Shown: positions 35,636-43,728 of the stretch, piece after piece | Position numbering within the stretch: the stretch's first letter is position 1 | How the letters are laid out: each line of letters starts with the position of its first letter | Position numbers and translations under genes: made by a program | Assembly (NCBI GenBank): GCA_017161655.1 | Contig: JADFCV010000005.1 | Location: forward strand, 7,480-71,479 | Reading direction: 5' to 3' | DNA: 64,000 nt | From: Candidatus Sumerlaeota bacterium | GTDB lineage: Bacteria > Sumerlaeota > Sumerlaeia > Sumerlaeales > Sumerlaeaceae | The notes under the pieces: generated by a model | The model's input: only the letters and a program-made list of their open reading frames with translations | Database searches by the model: none | Told to the model about the DNA's origin: nothing

Positions 35636-36528
35636 TTGTTTCAGTCATGTCTCATCCAGTGCCTGGTCCACTCAACACGACCACAACATATCTTCCGCAG
35701 CGAACGATTGAACATGCCGTGAATGTGGAAGGTAAGGGAGTTCATTTTGGTGAGCGGGTCCGCATGAGTATCGCCCCTGCACCGGCTAATCACGGGATTG
35801 TCTTCGTGCGTCGAGATCTCCCTGGAGCTCCCGAAATCCCCGCATCGCTCGAAACAGTTGCGGAGGGCGACCTGCTTCGCCGCACAACGTTGCGGCGCAA
35901 CGGTGCCGAAATTCATACTGTGGAGCATCTTCTCAGTGCGGCATTTGCCCTGGGCATAACGAACTTACGTGTTGAGCTAGATTCTTCGGAGCTCCCGTTC
36001 CTCGATGGAAGTAGCGCGCCGTACGCTCGAATGCTTTTGGAGTCCGGAATTGCCGATCAAGACGCCCAATTGCCCGTGCTTACTCCGACAGAGGGACTGG
36101 CCTTTCAGCATGGGCATGCAGAAATTGTTGTGCTTCCTGCGACGGACTTCCGCGTAACGTTTTTTTTCTCTTCGCCGAATCCGCTTTTGCGCGTTCAATC
36201 AGCAAGTTTTGTCATCACATCTGAGACCTATGTTCGCGAGATCGCGCCCGCCCGCACTTTTGCCTTTTTCCACGAAATCGAGGCCCTGCGCCGACAAGGT
36301 CTTATCCGGGGCGGCAGCCTTGCTTCGGCTGTGGTTATTGGCCGAAAGTCGATACTCAACGAGACCCTCCGCTTCCCAGATGAGCCAGTTCGCCACAAAA
36401 TTCTTGATTTCATAGGCGATCTCGCCCTGGTTGGTAGCCCCGTCCGTGGCCACTTTTTGGTTTGGCGTTCAGGCCATAGCGCCAACGCTGCATTTGCACA
36501 ATTTTTTAGAAAGGAAACTCAGAAGTGA
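35632..36528 (+). CDS. lpxC: UDP-3-O-acyl-N-acetylglucosamine deacetylase
   Basis: 298 residues. LpxC motifs: QRTIEHAVNVEGKGVHFGE, zinc ligand region HTVEHLLSA, SSELPFLDGSSAPY, APARTFAFFHEIE, and the late zinc/catalytic segment PVRHKILDFIGDLALVG with H..GH.... (RSGHSANAAF). It commits UDP-acyl-GlcNAc to lipid A, showing that this organism makes lipopolysaccharide. GTG 35632 overlaps the skp stop (GTGA); ATG 35647 is an alternative. LpxC and FabZ are separate genes here, unlike the Bacteroidetes fusion. Confidence 0.95.
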   Translation: MIVSVMSHPVPGPLNTTTTYLPQRTIEHAVNVEGKGVHFGERVRMSIAPAPANHGIVFVRRDLPGAPEIPASLETVAEGDLLRRTTLRRNGAEIHTVEHLLSAAFALGITNLRVELDSSELPFLDGSSAPYARMLLESGIADQDAQLPVLTPTEGLAFQHGHAEIVVLPATDFRVTFFFSSPNPLLRVQSASFVITSETYVREIAPARTFAFFHEIEALRRQGLIRGGSLASAVVIGRKSILNETLRFPDEPVRHKILDFIGDLALVGSPVRGHFLVWRSGHSANAAFAQFFRKETQK

Positions 36529-36989
36529 GCGAAGATAAGCTTCCTGTGCAGGCACCTCTCGACATCCTGCAGATTCGTGGGATCCTGCCTCATCGCTATC
36601 CTTTCCTTCTCGTGGATCGCATCGAGGAGATCTCAGAAAAGCGAATTGTGGGCGTCAAGTGCGTCACGATGAATGAGTGGTTTTTCCAGGGCCATTTCCC
36701 CGAACGCCCAATCATGCCAGGTGTTCTTCAAATTGAAGCCATGGCCCAAACCGGAGCCGTGTTGGCTGGCATTCAAATGGGGAAAGGCTGGATCGCACTG
36801 CTTGCCGGTGTGGAGGAGGCTAAATTCCGCCGCATCATTGGCCCCGGGGACGTCCTTCGCATCGAGGTCGAGGAAGTCTATCGACGACGAAATTTCGGAC
36901 GCACTTCGGGAAAGATCTTCGCCAATGGCGAGCTCGCGAGCGAAGCCATGATCAGTTTTGCCATGGCTCCGGTATCAGAGTTGAAATAA
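36525..36989 (+). CDS. fabZ: 3-hydroxyacyl-ACP dehydratase
   Basis: 154 residues, hot-dog fold. Motifs: LPHRYPFLLVDRIEE, GHFPERPIMPG with the catalytic histidine, QIEAMAQTGAVL with the catalytic glutamate, and GDVLRIEVE. It removes water from 3-hydroxyacyl-ACP in fatty-acid elongation, competing with lipid A for the same substrate, which explains the lpxC neighbourhood. GTG start within the lpxC stop (GTGA). lpxA, lpxD and lpxB do not follow here; a terminator at 37037 closes the operon. Confidence 0.97.
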   Translation: MSEDKLPVQAPLDILQIRGILPHRYPFLLVDRIEEISEKRIVGVKCVTMNEWFFQGHFPERPIMPGVLQIEAMAQTGAVLAGIQMGKGWIALLAGVEEAKFRRIIGPGDVLRIEVEEVYRRRNFGRTSGKIFANGELASEAMISFAMAPVSELK

Positions 36990-37036
36990 ACCTCCCGTTA
37001 CCTCATACGGGTTTTCACACCTTGTCGCCAATGTTA

Positions 37037-37081
37037 AGCCGCCATGCTGCAAATCCCCGCGTGTGGCGGCTCTTCCATTTT
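37037..37081 (+). terminator. Terminator closing the envelope operon
   Basis: AGCCGCCA (37037-37044) pairs with TGGCGGCT (37064-37071), followed by CTTCCATTTTG. A smaller CCCGT/ACGGG stem with TTTT lies at 36994-37014. It separates fabZ from convergent ubiE. Confidence 0.65.
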
Positions 37082-37085
37082 GTCA

Positions 37086-37844
37086 CTATGACCGGTTGCC
37101 AAGGTAAAGCGTGGCAATGCCCCCTGTTAGCGGCGTGACTGCGACATTTATCCACCCGCATCTTTCCAAGATGGTCGCAAATTCTTTGCCGTCTGGGAAT
37201 TTAGAGACTGACTTGGGTAGATAAAGGTAGGCTTTCGTTCCGGAAATGAGCCAGCCAATGGCCGGCAGGATGTGGTGAAAATAGATGTGATAGAGACGCC
37301 GCACCACTGGCATTCGAGGGTTTGAGAATTCCAACACCGCAAGTTGGCCCCCCGGGTGTGTCACCCGCGCGAGTTCCTGCAAGGCGCGCTCAAGGTTCTC
37401 GACGTTTCTTAGCCCAAAAGCCACCGTGACGAGGTCGAAACTCTTCTCCGGAAATGGCAAGTGCAGCGTGTCTGCGCGAATGAACGTTGGAGAGCAGGAT
37501 AGCGCCCCTTGCCTTCGACTTTTCTCGTGTGCCTGGCGGAGCATCGCGAGGGAAAAATCCGCCCCCACGTACTGCGGTGACAGCTCTTGTTTTTTCGCCT
37601 GTTTTGCGATTGCGAAAATGACATCTCCAGTGCCGGTGCACACATCGAGGATTCTCTGTGGCTGACTGGCAAGAACCCGTTTCGCTAATGTTCGACGCCA
37701 CAGCCGATCCATCTCTGCGCTCAACAAATGGTTCAGAAAATCATAGGTTGGTGAGATAGCGTCGAACATGGAGCGAATGTTCTTCGCTGATTTGCGTTCC
37801 ACTAACTCATCTGGATCAGGAAGAGGCGGAAAAGATTTGCTCAT
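37086..37844 (-). CDS. ubiE: Demethylmenaquinone/ubiquinone C-methyltransferase (UbiE/MenG family)
   Basis: 252 residues. Family signatures: IRSMFDAISPTYDFLNHLLS, SAM motif RILDVCTGTGDVIF, DFSLAMLRQAHEKS, FDLVTVAFGLRNVENLERAL, and LAVLEFSNPRMPVVRRLYHIYFHHILP (only part quoted in families as EFS.P). It methylates the quinone ring in the last step of menaquinone (or the matching step of ubiquinone) synthesis. Which quinone cannot be told. Starts within the xseA stop (ATGA), giving an odd DNA-repair/quinone pairing. Confidence 0.92.
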   Translation of the reverse strand: MSKSFPPLPDPDELVERKSAKNIRSMFDAISPTYDFLNHLLSAEMDRLWRRTLAKRVLASQPQRILDVCTGTGDVIFAIAKQAKKQELSPQYVGADFSLAMLRQAHEKSRRQGALSCSPTFIRADTLHLPFPEKSFDLVTVAFGLRNVENLERALQELARVTHPGGQLAVLEFSNPRMPVVRRLYHIYFHHILPAIGWLISGTKAYLYLPKSVSKFPDGKEFATILERCGWINVAVTPLTGGIATLYLGNRS

Positions 37845-39385
37845 TGGGGAATCTCTGTTCCTCCAAAATCCAGCGGCAGCTCATCTTCTCGATGCCTAGC
37901 CTCGCGATTTCCCGCTTTGTCCGGAACTTTGCGCACGAGAGCACGTGCGCCGATTTCGCCCTCATAGAGGACGATTCGCAGCATTTGGCCTTCGCTCACG
38001 GTGCTGGCTGATTTTATTACCTCGTGCGTTTCTGAATCGAAGGTGATTGAGTAGCCGCGGCTCAAAATCGCTCTGGGATCGAGCACTTCAAGTTTTCCAC
38101 GAAGTAACTCAAGGCGCTGCCGACGCCCCCTTACGGCTTCCTGAGTCGCCTGCTTCATGCGCAGCACGAGGTCATCGATCTGTTGCTGAAGTTCATTGAC
38201 GCGAATCAGTGGCCTATGTCGCGCTAAAAGTAGCTGAAAATGGGCCAGCGTTCGTCTCCGTCGTTCGACGAGAGCACGCATTTTGCCCACGAGGCGCTCG
38301 CGCAGGAATTCCGCCCGTCGAAATCTCTCCAGTCGCTTGCGGAGTGCCTGCTCGGCGCGCTGAGGGAAAAAACGAGCTTCTTCAAGCCGTCGAATTCGTG
38401 CTCGGACAACATGGAGAAGCCTTGCGTAAAGGTCGCGGACTCTGCGCAACGGCTGGAGCCGGCGCTCCAGTGCGTGCATGAGACGCTGCTGACTGTTTCT
38501 CAGGAGCCGAATCAACTCCTGCGAACTTGCCGCAACCATTTCCGCTGCAGCGGACGGTGTCGGAGCACGAAGATCGGCTACAAAATCCGCGATGGTGAAA
38601 TCGGTTTCGTGCCCCACAGCCGAGATCACCGGAATTTTTGACGAGGCAATTGCTCGGGCAACGACTTCTTCATTGAAAGCCCAGAGGTCTTCCAGCGAAC
38701 CACCTCCACGACCGACGATCAACACATCTGCCCACGCAAGTTCGTTCATGCGCTGAATCGCATAGGCTATCTCGCTGGGCGCCTCATCACCTTGGACGCG
38801 TGTCGGATAGAGAAGGATTCTCACGTGAGGAGCTCGTCGCCGCAGCACTTTGATAATATCGCGGATAGCAGCTCCTTTGGGTGAGGTGATCACTCCAACG
38901 GTCCTTGGATGTAACGGAAGCTCGCGTTTACGCGCGTTGTCGAATAGTCCCTCGCGTTCTAGGCGTTCTTTGAGTTCAAGGAATTTTAGATACAGGCGGC
39001 CAATCCCTGCCGGCCTTAGCGCGTGAACCACAATTTGATAACGGCTGCCACGTGGGTAGGTGGTCAGTGTTCCTTCGATCTCAACATGGTCTCCATCGGT
39101 CGGGAGTTTTCCAACAACTGGCACCTGCCTCCGCCAGATCACGCAGTGAATCACTGCCTCCTCATCTTTGAGTGAAAAGTAGACGTGGCCCGACTGCGCC
39201 ATTTTGAAGTCGGTGACTTCTCCCTCGACGTAGACCGACGAAAATTCGTGTTCAAGCAGGGCCCGGATTTGACCAGCGAGTTGGCTAACGGTCAGAGGTT
39301 TTCTTTGTGGCGGAACGGCGACCGAGTTGAGCTCTTCCTGCCGGTCGTTTTCAGAATAATCCCAAGAGCGCCAACCAGTCATCAC
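37841..39385 (-). CDS. xseA: Exodeoxyribonuclease VII large subunit
   Basis: 514 residues. N-terminal OB-fold (LTVSQLAGQIRALLEHEFSS; VYVEGEVTDFKMAQSGHVYF), catalytic core with GVITSPKGAAIRDI, LYPTRVQGDEAPSEI, IVGRGGGSLEDLWAFNEE and VISAVGHETDFTIADFVAD, then a long helical region and the final strand DPRAILSRGYSI. It degrades single-stranded DNA with the small subunit XseB, which is usually next to it but is not seen here. The first ~27 residues before LTVSQL are extra and may mean a later start. Confidence 0.95.
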   Translation of the reverse strand: MMTGWRSWDYSENDRQEELNSVAVPPQRKPLTVSQLAGQIRALLEHEFSSVYVEGEVTDFKMAQSGHVYFSLKDEEAVIHCVIWRRQVPVVGKLPTDGDHVEIEGTLTTYPRGSRYQIVVHALRPAGIGRLYLKFLELKERLEREGLFDNARKRELPLHPRTVGVITSPKGAAIRDIIKVLRRRAPHVRILLYPTRVQGDEAPSEIAYAIQRMNELAWADVLIVGRGGGSLEDLWAFNEEVVARAIASSKIPVISAVGHETDFTIADFVADLRAPTPSAAAEMVAASSQELIRLLRNSQQRLMHALERRLQPLRRVRDLYARLLHVVRARIRRLEEARFFPQRAEQALRKRLERFRRAEFLRERLVGKMRALVERRRRTLAHFQLLLARHRPLIRVNELQQQIDDLVLRMKQATQEAVRGRRQRLELLRGKLEVLDPRAILSRGYSITFDSETHEVIKSASTVSEGQMLRIVLYEGEIGARALVRKVPDKAGNREARHREDELPLDFGGTEIPQ

Positions 39386-39426
39386 ATTCTCTCTATCAAC
39401 GCCCCATGCTTATGTTTCAATGAGGA

Positions 39427-39467
39427 AAGCCCCTCTTTCCAACGCGAGCACGGTTGGTGAGGGGCTT
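39427..39467 (-). terminator. Terminator after ctpA
   Basis: AAGCCCCTC/GAGGGGCTT stem (39427-39435 with 39459-39467) and an inner CCAAC/GTTGG stem lie directly downstream of the minus-strand ctpA stop. On the minus strand the tail is TCCTCATTG, so the T-run is weak. Confidence 0.55.
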
Positions 39468-39485
39468 CCAGGCCGATTTATCTAA

Positions 39486-41180
39486 TTACTTTGCATCGGT
39501 TTCGGTACGCGAGGTCTGTTCATCTGCCTTGGCAACCGTCACATTTGTTTTCGGCGGCATTCCCGACTCAGGATCAAAGAAATCCTTGCCTTCATCAAGA
39601 TAGGCTCGCATGAGCCGTCTTGCCGCTTCCAGCTGATAATCCACGAACTCGCCATTGCGCTTCGGTTTCTTTTCGTCCTTCTTCTTTGCTTCGCCCTCGA
39701 TTTCTGCGTTAGGGAAGAGACTGCGATCCAACGGGATAATCTTCCGTGGTTCGCCTCCGGTGGTCTCCTCGTTTTTGCTCTTGACGGCGGAGCCTTCGAG
39801 GGCTGGTTCGTCTTGCTCCTCGTCCGGTTGATCTGGTTTGGCTTGCTCACCTTTCGAAGTCTCTGAAGCCGTGCTCTTCTCATCCTGAAGCTTGGAATTC
39901 TTCCAAGAGAACTTCGAAGGTGTCGTCGTAACTTCTTCCTCATCCATTGCGGGATCGCCGTACATGCCGTGACGCAAAAGGTCGGCTTCGTGGCCCTTGG
40001 GCAGCTCCACCGCGATATCCGGCGTAACGCCGATCTTGTCGATGCTAACCCCACTGGGCGTATAGTATTTCGCGGTTGTGAGGCGTATGGCCGCCGGCCG
40101 GTAGTTGCCATTCTCATCCTTCTCAAAGGAGTGAGCAATTTCTTCAATTGTCTGAACTGAGCCTTTGCCGTACGTGCGCGAACCTTTCACGCCTACGACG
40201 ATGGCTCGCTTATGATCTTTTAGAGCTCCGGCCACAATTTCCGAAGCGCTCGCACTCGCTTTGTTCACCAGAACAATCATGGGCAAATCCGTCAGCGGAT
40301 CATTCTCCGAGCGGAATTCCTGATTCTGGTTCTTCATTCGTCCTTTGGTCGAGACGACGACTTTGCCCTTGGGGAGGAAGAGATCCGAGACGTCGATCGC
40401 TTCCTTTAGCAGCCCGCCAGCATTGAAGCGAAGATCGAGAACGATCCCTTTCGCGCCCTTTTCTTTAAAGAACTCGATAGCTTTGCGCAAATCGCGGGAC
40501 GTCGCATCACTGAACTTGGCGATACGCGCGTAACCGACTTTGTCATCCAGCATCTTATAGTAGACGCTGTCGACCTTGATGTTCTTACGCACTAATGTGA
40601 AGGTCAGGAAATCCGGCTCACCCTCGCGATAAACTTTAATCGTCACGGTTGTGCCAGCAGGACCGGTCAGCTTTTTCACCGCGTCCATGATCGTGATGCC
40701 TTCGGTCTTTTTACCGTCGATCTCAATGATGCGATCCCAAGGACGAACGCCCGCCTTCGCTGCCGGGGAGCCTGGAATTGGCGCGATAACCGTCAGCACG
40801 CCATCGCGAATAGTGATATGCAGCCCCACGCCACTAAAGGCGCCCTCAGTATCCTTCTCGAGTTGGCTATAGCTGTCAGGATCCATGTACTGCGAATGTG
40901 GGTCGAGCGTAAGAAACATGCCCTGCAGCGCACCCTCGAAAAGTTTCTTCGAATCCACCTCTTCCACGTACTTGTTCTGAATCTCATTGTAGATCTCGCT
41001 GAACATAGCCGTGAATTCCCAGAATTGATCATCATCGGCCTTTTTCACGGCACGCGCAAAGGACCCCATAAAGGTCAGCGAGATGACGATCAAAGTGACC
41101 GTGAGATAGAACAACGCTTTTCCCGAAGAAGAACCGAGAGGTTTCTGGGACATCGAATGCCTCACACCATTAGTTTTCAT
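39486..41180 (-). CDS. ctpA: C-terminal processing protease, S41 family
   Basis: 564 residues. One N-terminal membrane anchor/signal (ALFYLTVTLIVISLTFMGSF, about 22-41), a PDZ domain (about 100-180, GVGLHITIRDGVLTVIAPIPG with IIEIDGKKTEG), and the peptidase core with the nucleophile in NKASASASEIVAGAL (~310) and the lysine in TYGKGSVQT (~338). The C-terminal ~150 residues are charged and low-complexity (KSKNEE, EEQDEPALEGS). Such proteases trim periplasmic proteins, including peptidoglycan enzymes. Not in a visible operon with its rhomboid neighbour (96 bp gap). Confidence 0.93.
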   Translation of the reverse strand: MKTNGVRHSMSQKPLGSSSGKALFYLTVTLIVISLTFMGSFARAVKKADDDQFWEFTAMFSEIYNEIQNKYVEEVDSKKLFEGALQGMFLTLDPHSQYMDPDSYSQLEKDTEGAFSGVGLHITIRDGVLTVIAPIPGSPAAKAGVRPWDRIIEIDGKKTEGITIMDAVKKLTGPAGTTVTIKVYREGEPDFLTFTLVRKNIKVDSVYYKMLDDKVGYARIAKFSDATSRDLRKAIEFFKEKGAKGIVLDLRFNAGGLLKEAIDVSDLFLPKGKVVVSTKGRMKNQNQEFRSENDPLTDLPMIVLVNKASASASEIVAGALKDHKRAIVVGVKGSRTYGKGSVQTIEEIAHSFEKDENGNYRPAAIRLTTAKYYTPSGVSIDKIGVTPDIAVELPKGHEADLLRHGMYGDPAMDEEEVTTTPSKFSWKNSKLQDEKSTASETSKGEQAKPDQPDEEQDEPALEGSAVKSKNEETTGGEPRKIIPLDRSLFPNAEIEGEAKKKDEKKPKRNGEFVDYQLEAARRLMRAYLDEGKDFFDPESGMPPKTNVTVAKADEQTSRTETDAK

Positions 41181-41276
41181 GACATCATGCTGCTAACAAG
41201 AGACGCACCAATGTATCGCCGGAAAGTACATGACCCTACCGCAAAAAATTTGAGCCAGAGCCCGTGCCCTGTAGAC

Positions 41277-41936
41277 CTACCATCGCCACCGGCGTTCTTC
41301 GATGTCTGGCACCGGAATCCACTGAAAGAGGCGAGGGTTCTTTACGAAAATGTAGCCGAAAAGAAGCCCGCCTAAATGAGTGAGATGCGCAATCCCGCCT
41401 CCGCTTGTTTGAACGGACGACAGAAACGCCAAAAGTCCCAAAATGGCGACAAAATACTTCACCTGCAGCGGAAACAAAAACTGCACGTAAACGATCTCGT
41501 TAGGATAGTAATAGGCATAAGCCAGCAGAAGCCCATAAACGAGACCGGAAATACCGATGATATAAGTGTTCGTCTGACCAATGATGGGTGTCAGGATGAG
41601 ATGGGTGAGCACCGAGCCAATCACAACGACCACGACAAAGCGGAGAAAAGTTCGGCAACCCCATCGCCTTTCCAATCTCGCCCCGAACATCCAGAGACTA
41701 AAGAGGTTGAAAAACAGGTGCGCAAAACTCGCGTGCACAAAAGCATAGGTGACGAGCTGCCAAAGCTGGCCCTTACGAATGGTTGAACTGAAACTTGCTC
41801 CAAAAAGCACCACAACTGGCTCGGGCACAATCGCAAGAGCAAGAAACCCGAAGAGACACAGGTAGATGAGCCATCGGATTACGGGTGTTGTCCACTGGCT
41901 CACCCACGCATGGATTTCCCGAAAGAAATCTTTCAT
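41277..41936 (-). CDS. Rhomboid-family intramembrane serine protease
   Basis: 219 residues with six membrane helices. Catalytic serine in GISGLVYG (S130), catalytic histidine in AHLTHLGGLLFG (H187), and the oxyanion HLFFN motif (H73, N77). This is the compact bacterial rhomboid form without an extra cytoplasmic domain. It cuts membrane-protein helices; the substrate is unknown. The start lies inside the aroA stop (ATGA), so the two are translationally coupled. Confidence 0.92.
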   Translation of the reverse strand: MKDFFREIHAWVSQWTTPVIRWLIYLCLFGFLALAIVPEPVVVLFGASFSSTIRKGQLWQLVTYAFVHASFAHLFFNLFSLWMFGARLERRWGCRTFLRFVVVVVIGSVLTHLILTPIIGQTNTYIIGISGLVYGLLLAYAYYYPNEIVYVQFLFPLQVKYFVAILGLLAFLSSVQTSGGGIAHLTHLGGLLFGYIFVKNPRLFQWIPVPDIEERRWRW

Positions 41937-43348
41937 TCGTTTTCCGTCCTCAGCAATATGTCTGCGCCAAGTTGGCGCAAATGCTCAAAGAAAAGCGGGT
42001 AACTTTTGGCCACATGCTGAGCTCCACGGATTCTCAATCCGCGGCGGCAGCCGAGTCCGACGATGCTCAACAGCATGATCACCCGGTGATCGCCCCGTCC
42101 GTCCACCTCCACTCCTCCCTCGTAACCATCCGGGTTCCCCTCAATAATGATAGCATCCGGATCACGATCTCCCAGCTCTTTCCCTTCCCAACAGCGCACT
42201 CCAATTTTGCGTAGTTCTGCAAGAGGTTCGCTGATCCGGTCACACTCTTTGATACGCAGATTTGCCACATTGTAAAAACGGCTTCGGCCACGCGCAAAGC
42301 AGGCCGCGCCGACTAACGCTAAAACGGCATCCGTTGCAAGATCCCCATCAAACTCCACTCCCACCAGCTCACTACCTCTTATGGCGACGTTGTCGTGATC
42401 ACACTCGATCTGAGCTCCCATCTGGCGCAGCACTTGCGCTGCGAGTTTTTCCCCCTGATTGTCGTCGCGCAGACCACGCACCTGAACTCGGGACCTTGTT
42501 GTAGCAGCCGCTCCGAGAATAGCGGCGCTGCCTGGCCAATCGCCATTGACCCTGTATTCGCCTGCGGCATAGTGCTGCGGCTCGATCTTGAAGCGCATAA
42601 GGTCAGGTGCCGCATCCACGCGGACGCCGCAGCGCTCGAGGACCTCGAGCGTTTGGCGCACTGGAGCCTTCGACACCAACCGATCTTTCACCACAATGTC
42701 CACGGGCTCACCAATAAGAGGGGCAAGAAAGAGCAGTCCACTCAGGAACTGTGAGCTTCGCGCGCCACTGATCTCCACGCGCCCTCCGCGCAGATTCCCG
42801 CCGTAGAGCGTAATTGGCAGGCAACCATTTGCAGACTCCGCACGACAGCCGAGTTGCTCGAGGGCATCTAGGAGATCACCATTGGGGCGCTTGCCCAACG
42901 AATCGGGACGATCGGTGACAAATGTCACGCGAGGAAGTCGTGCACACACAGCCAGGAGAAAACGGAGCACCGCTCCAGCGTTTCCCACATTAAGGGGCAC
43001 ATCGTCTCTGAGACGGAAGTCGCCACCAGTTCCCTTGACGAAAGCGTCAATTTGTGGGACTCCATCAGTGGCATCCTCAGGATAAAACCGACCTCGTAGC
43101 TCGATGTGTGCGCCGAGTGCGTTCAGGCACCGTTGAAGTGACGTTGCGTCCTCGCTTGTTGCCACATTGCGCACAATGCTCTCTCCATTCGCGAGAGCAG
43201 CCGCGAGCAAAAAACGCGTGGTGTAATTCTTAGAAGGTTGGGCCCATATAGACCCGCTTAATTGCTGTGGCCCTGGGGCAATAAACGCTGTCGTAGATGA
43301 CGTCGAGAGGATATTCATAGGTTGCGTTGACGTTTCACACGTTTCCAA
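41933..43348 (-). CDS. aroA: 3-phosphoshikimate 1-carboxyvinyltransferase (EPSP synthase)
   Basis: About 471 residues from TTG 43348, or 461 from ATG 43318; the latter fits the family better. Motifs: PSKNYTTRFLLAAALANGES (usually P.SKS..NR; here KNYTTR), GNAGAVLRFLLAV (usual NAGTA.R), RPNGDLLDAL, SSQFLSGLLFLAPL, and RIKECDRISEPLAELRKIG. It makes EPSP in aromatic amino-acid synthesis. GNAGAVLRF in place of GNAGTALRF is a real change near the glyphosate-sensitivity region. No other aro genes nearby. Confidence 0.93.
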   Translation of the reverse strand: METCETSTQPMNILSTSSTTAFIAPGPQQLSGSIWAQPSKNYTTRFLLAAALANGESIVRNVATSEDATSLQRCLNALGAHIELRGRFYPEDATDGVPQIDAFVKGTGGDFRLRDDVPLNVGNAGAVLRFLLAVCARLPRVTFVTDRPDSLGKRPNGDLLDALEQLGCRAESANGCLPITLYGGNLRGGRVEISGARSSQFLSGLLFLAPLIGEPVDIVVKDRLVSKAPVRQTLEVLERCGVRVDAAPDLMRFKIEPQHYAAGEYRVNGDWPGSAAILGAAATTRSRVQVRGLRDDNQGEKLAAQVLRQMGAQIECDHDNVAIRGSELVGVEFDGDLATDAVLALVGAACFARGRSRFYNVANLRIKECDRISEPLAELRKIGVRCWEGKELGDRDPDAIIIEGNPDGYEGGVEVDGRGDHRVIMLLSIVGLGCRRGLRIRGAQHVAKSYPLFFEHLRQLGADILLRTENE

Positions 43349-43378
43349 AACTCAGAAATTGAGGCGCTAATGGACGCA

Positions 43379-43717
43379 TTAAGAGCGTGCGCTTTGTTGC
43401 TCTTCCTTTTGCACTATGAGGCGGTCGTATGCGTAATCGAACAAACTCACCAACAAGAATCCCACAATGAGCATGCCAAAGAAGAAATAAAGGCCACGAG
43501 TCTCACGGATAAACAAACGCGCCAACACAAGCTGCACAATGCAGAAAACATCAAACAGAACGTTCAGAAGAATATAATCGCGGAATCTCAATGCCCCCTC
43601 ACGCGGTCGTGGGGAGGGTGCCGTGGTTTGTTGCTCGACTGATGGCGAAGAGGCGGGGGCCCCTTTTGGCTCCGAAGCCACCGCAGCCGTTTGCTTCGCT
43701 TGTTTCTTCTTGGCCAT
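43379..43717 (-). CDS. Small membrane protein of unknown function
   Basis: 112 residues. A Lys/Ala/Pro/Ser-rich cytoplasmic N-terminus (~45 residues) is followed by two membrane helices (YILLNVLFDVFCIVQLVLARL and GLYFFFGMLIVGFLLVSLFD) and a charged end. No family recognised. It lies 11 bp after the TPR-protein stop and 30 bp before aroA, in the same operon. A real gene is likely because spacing is tight and the membrane pattern is clean. Confidence 0.55.
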   Translation of the reverse strand: MAKKKQAKQTAAVASEPKGAPASSPSVEQQTTAPSPRPREGALRFRDYILLNVLFDVFCIVQLVLARLFIRETRGLYFFFGMLIVGFLLVSLFDYAYDRLIVQKEEQQSARS

Positions 43718-43728
43718 TCAGGCTTACC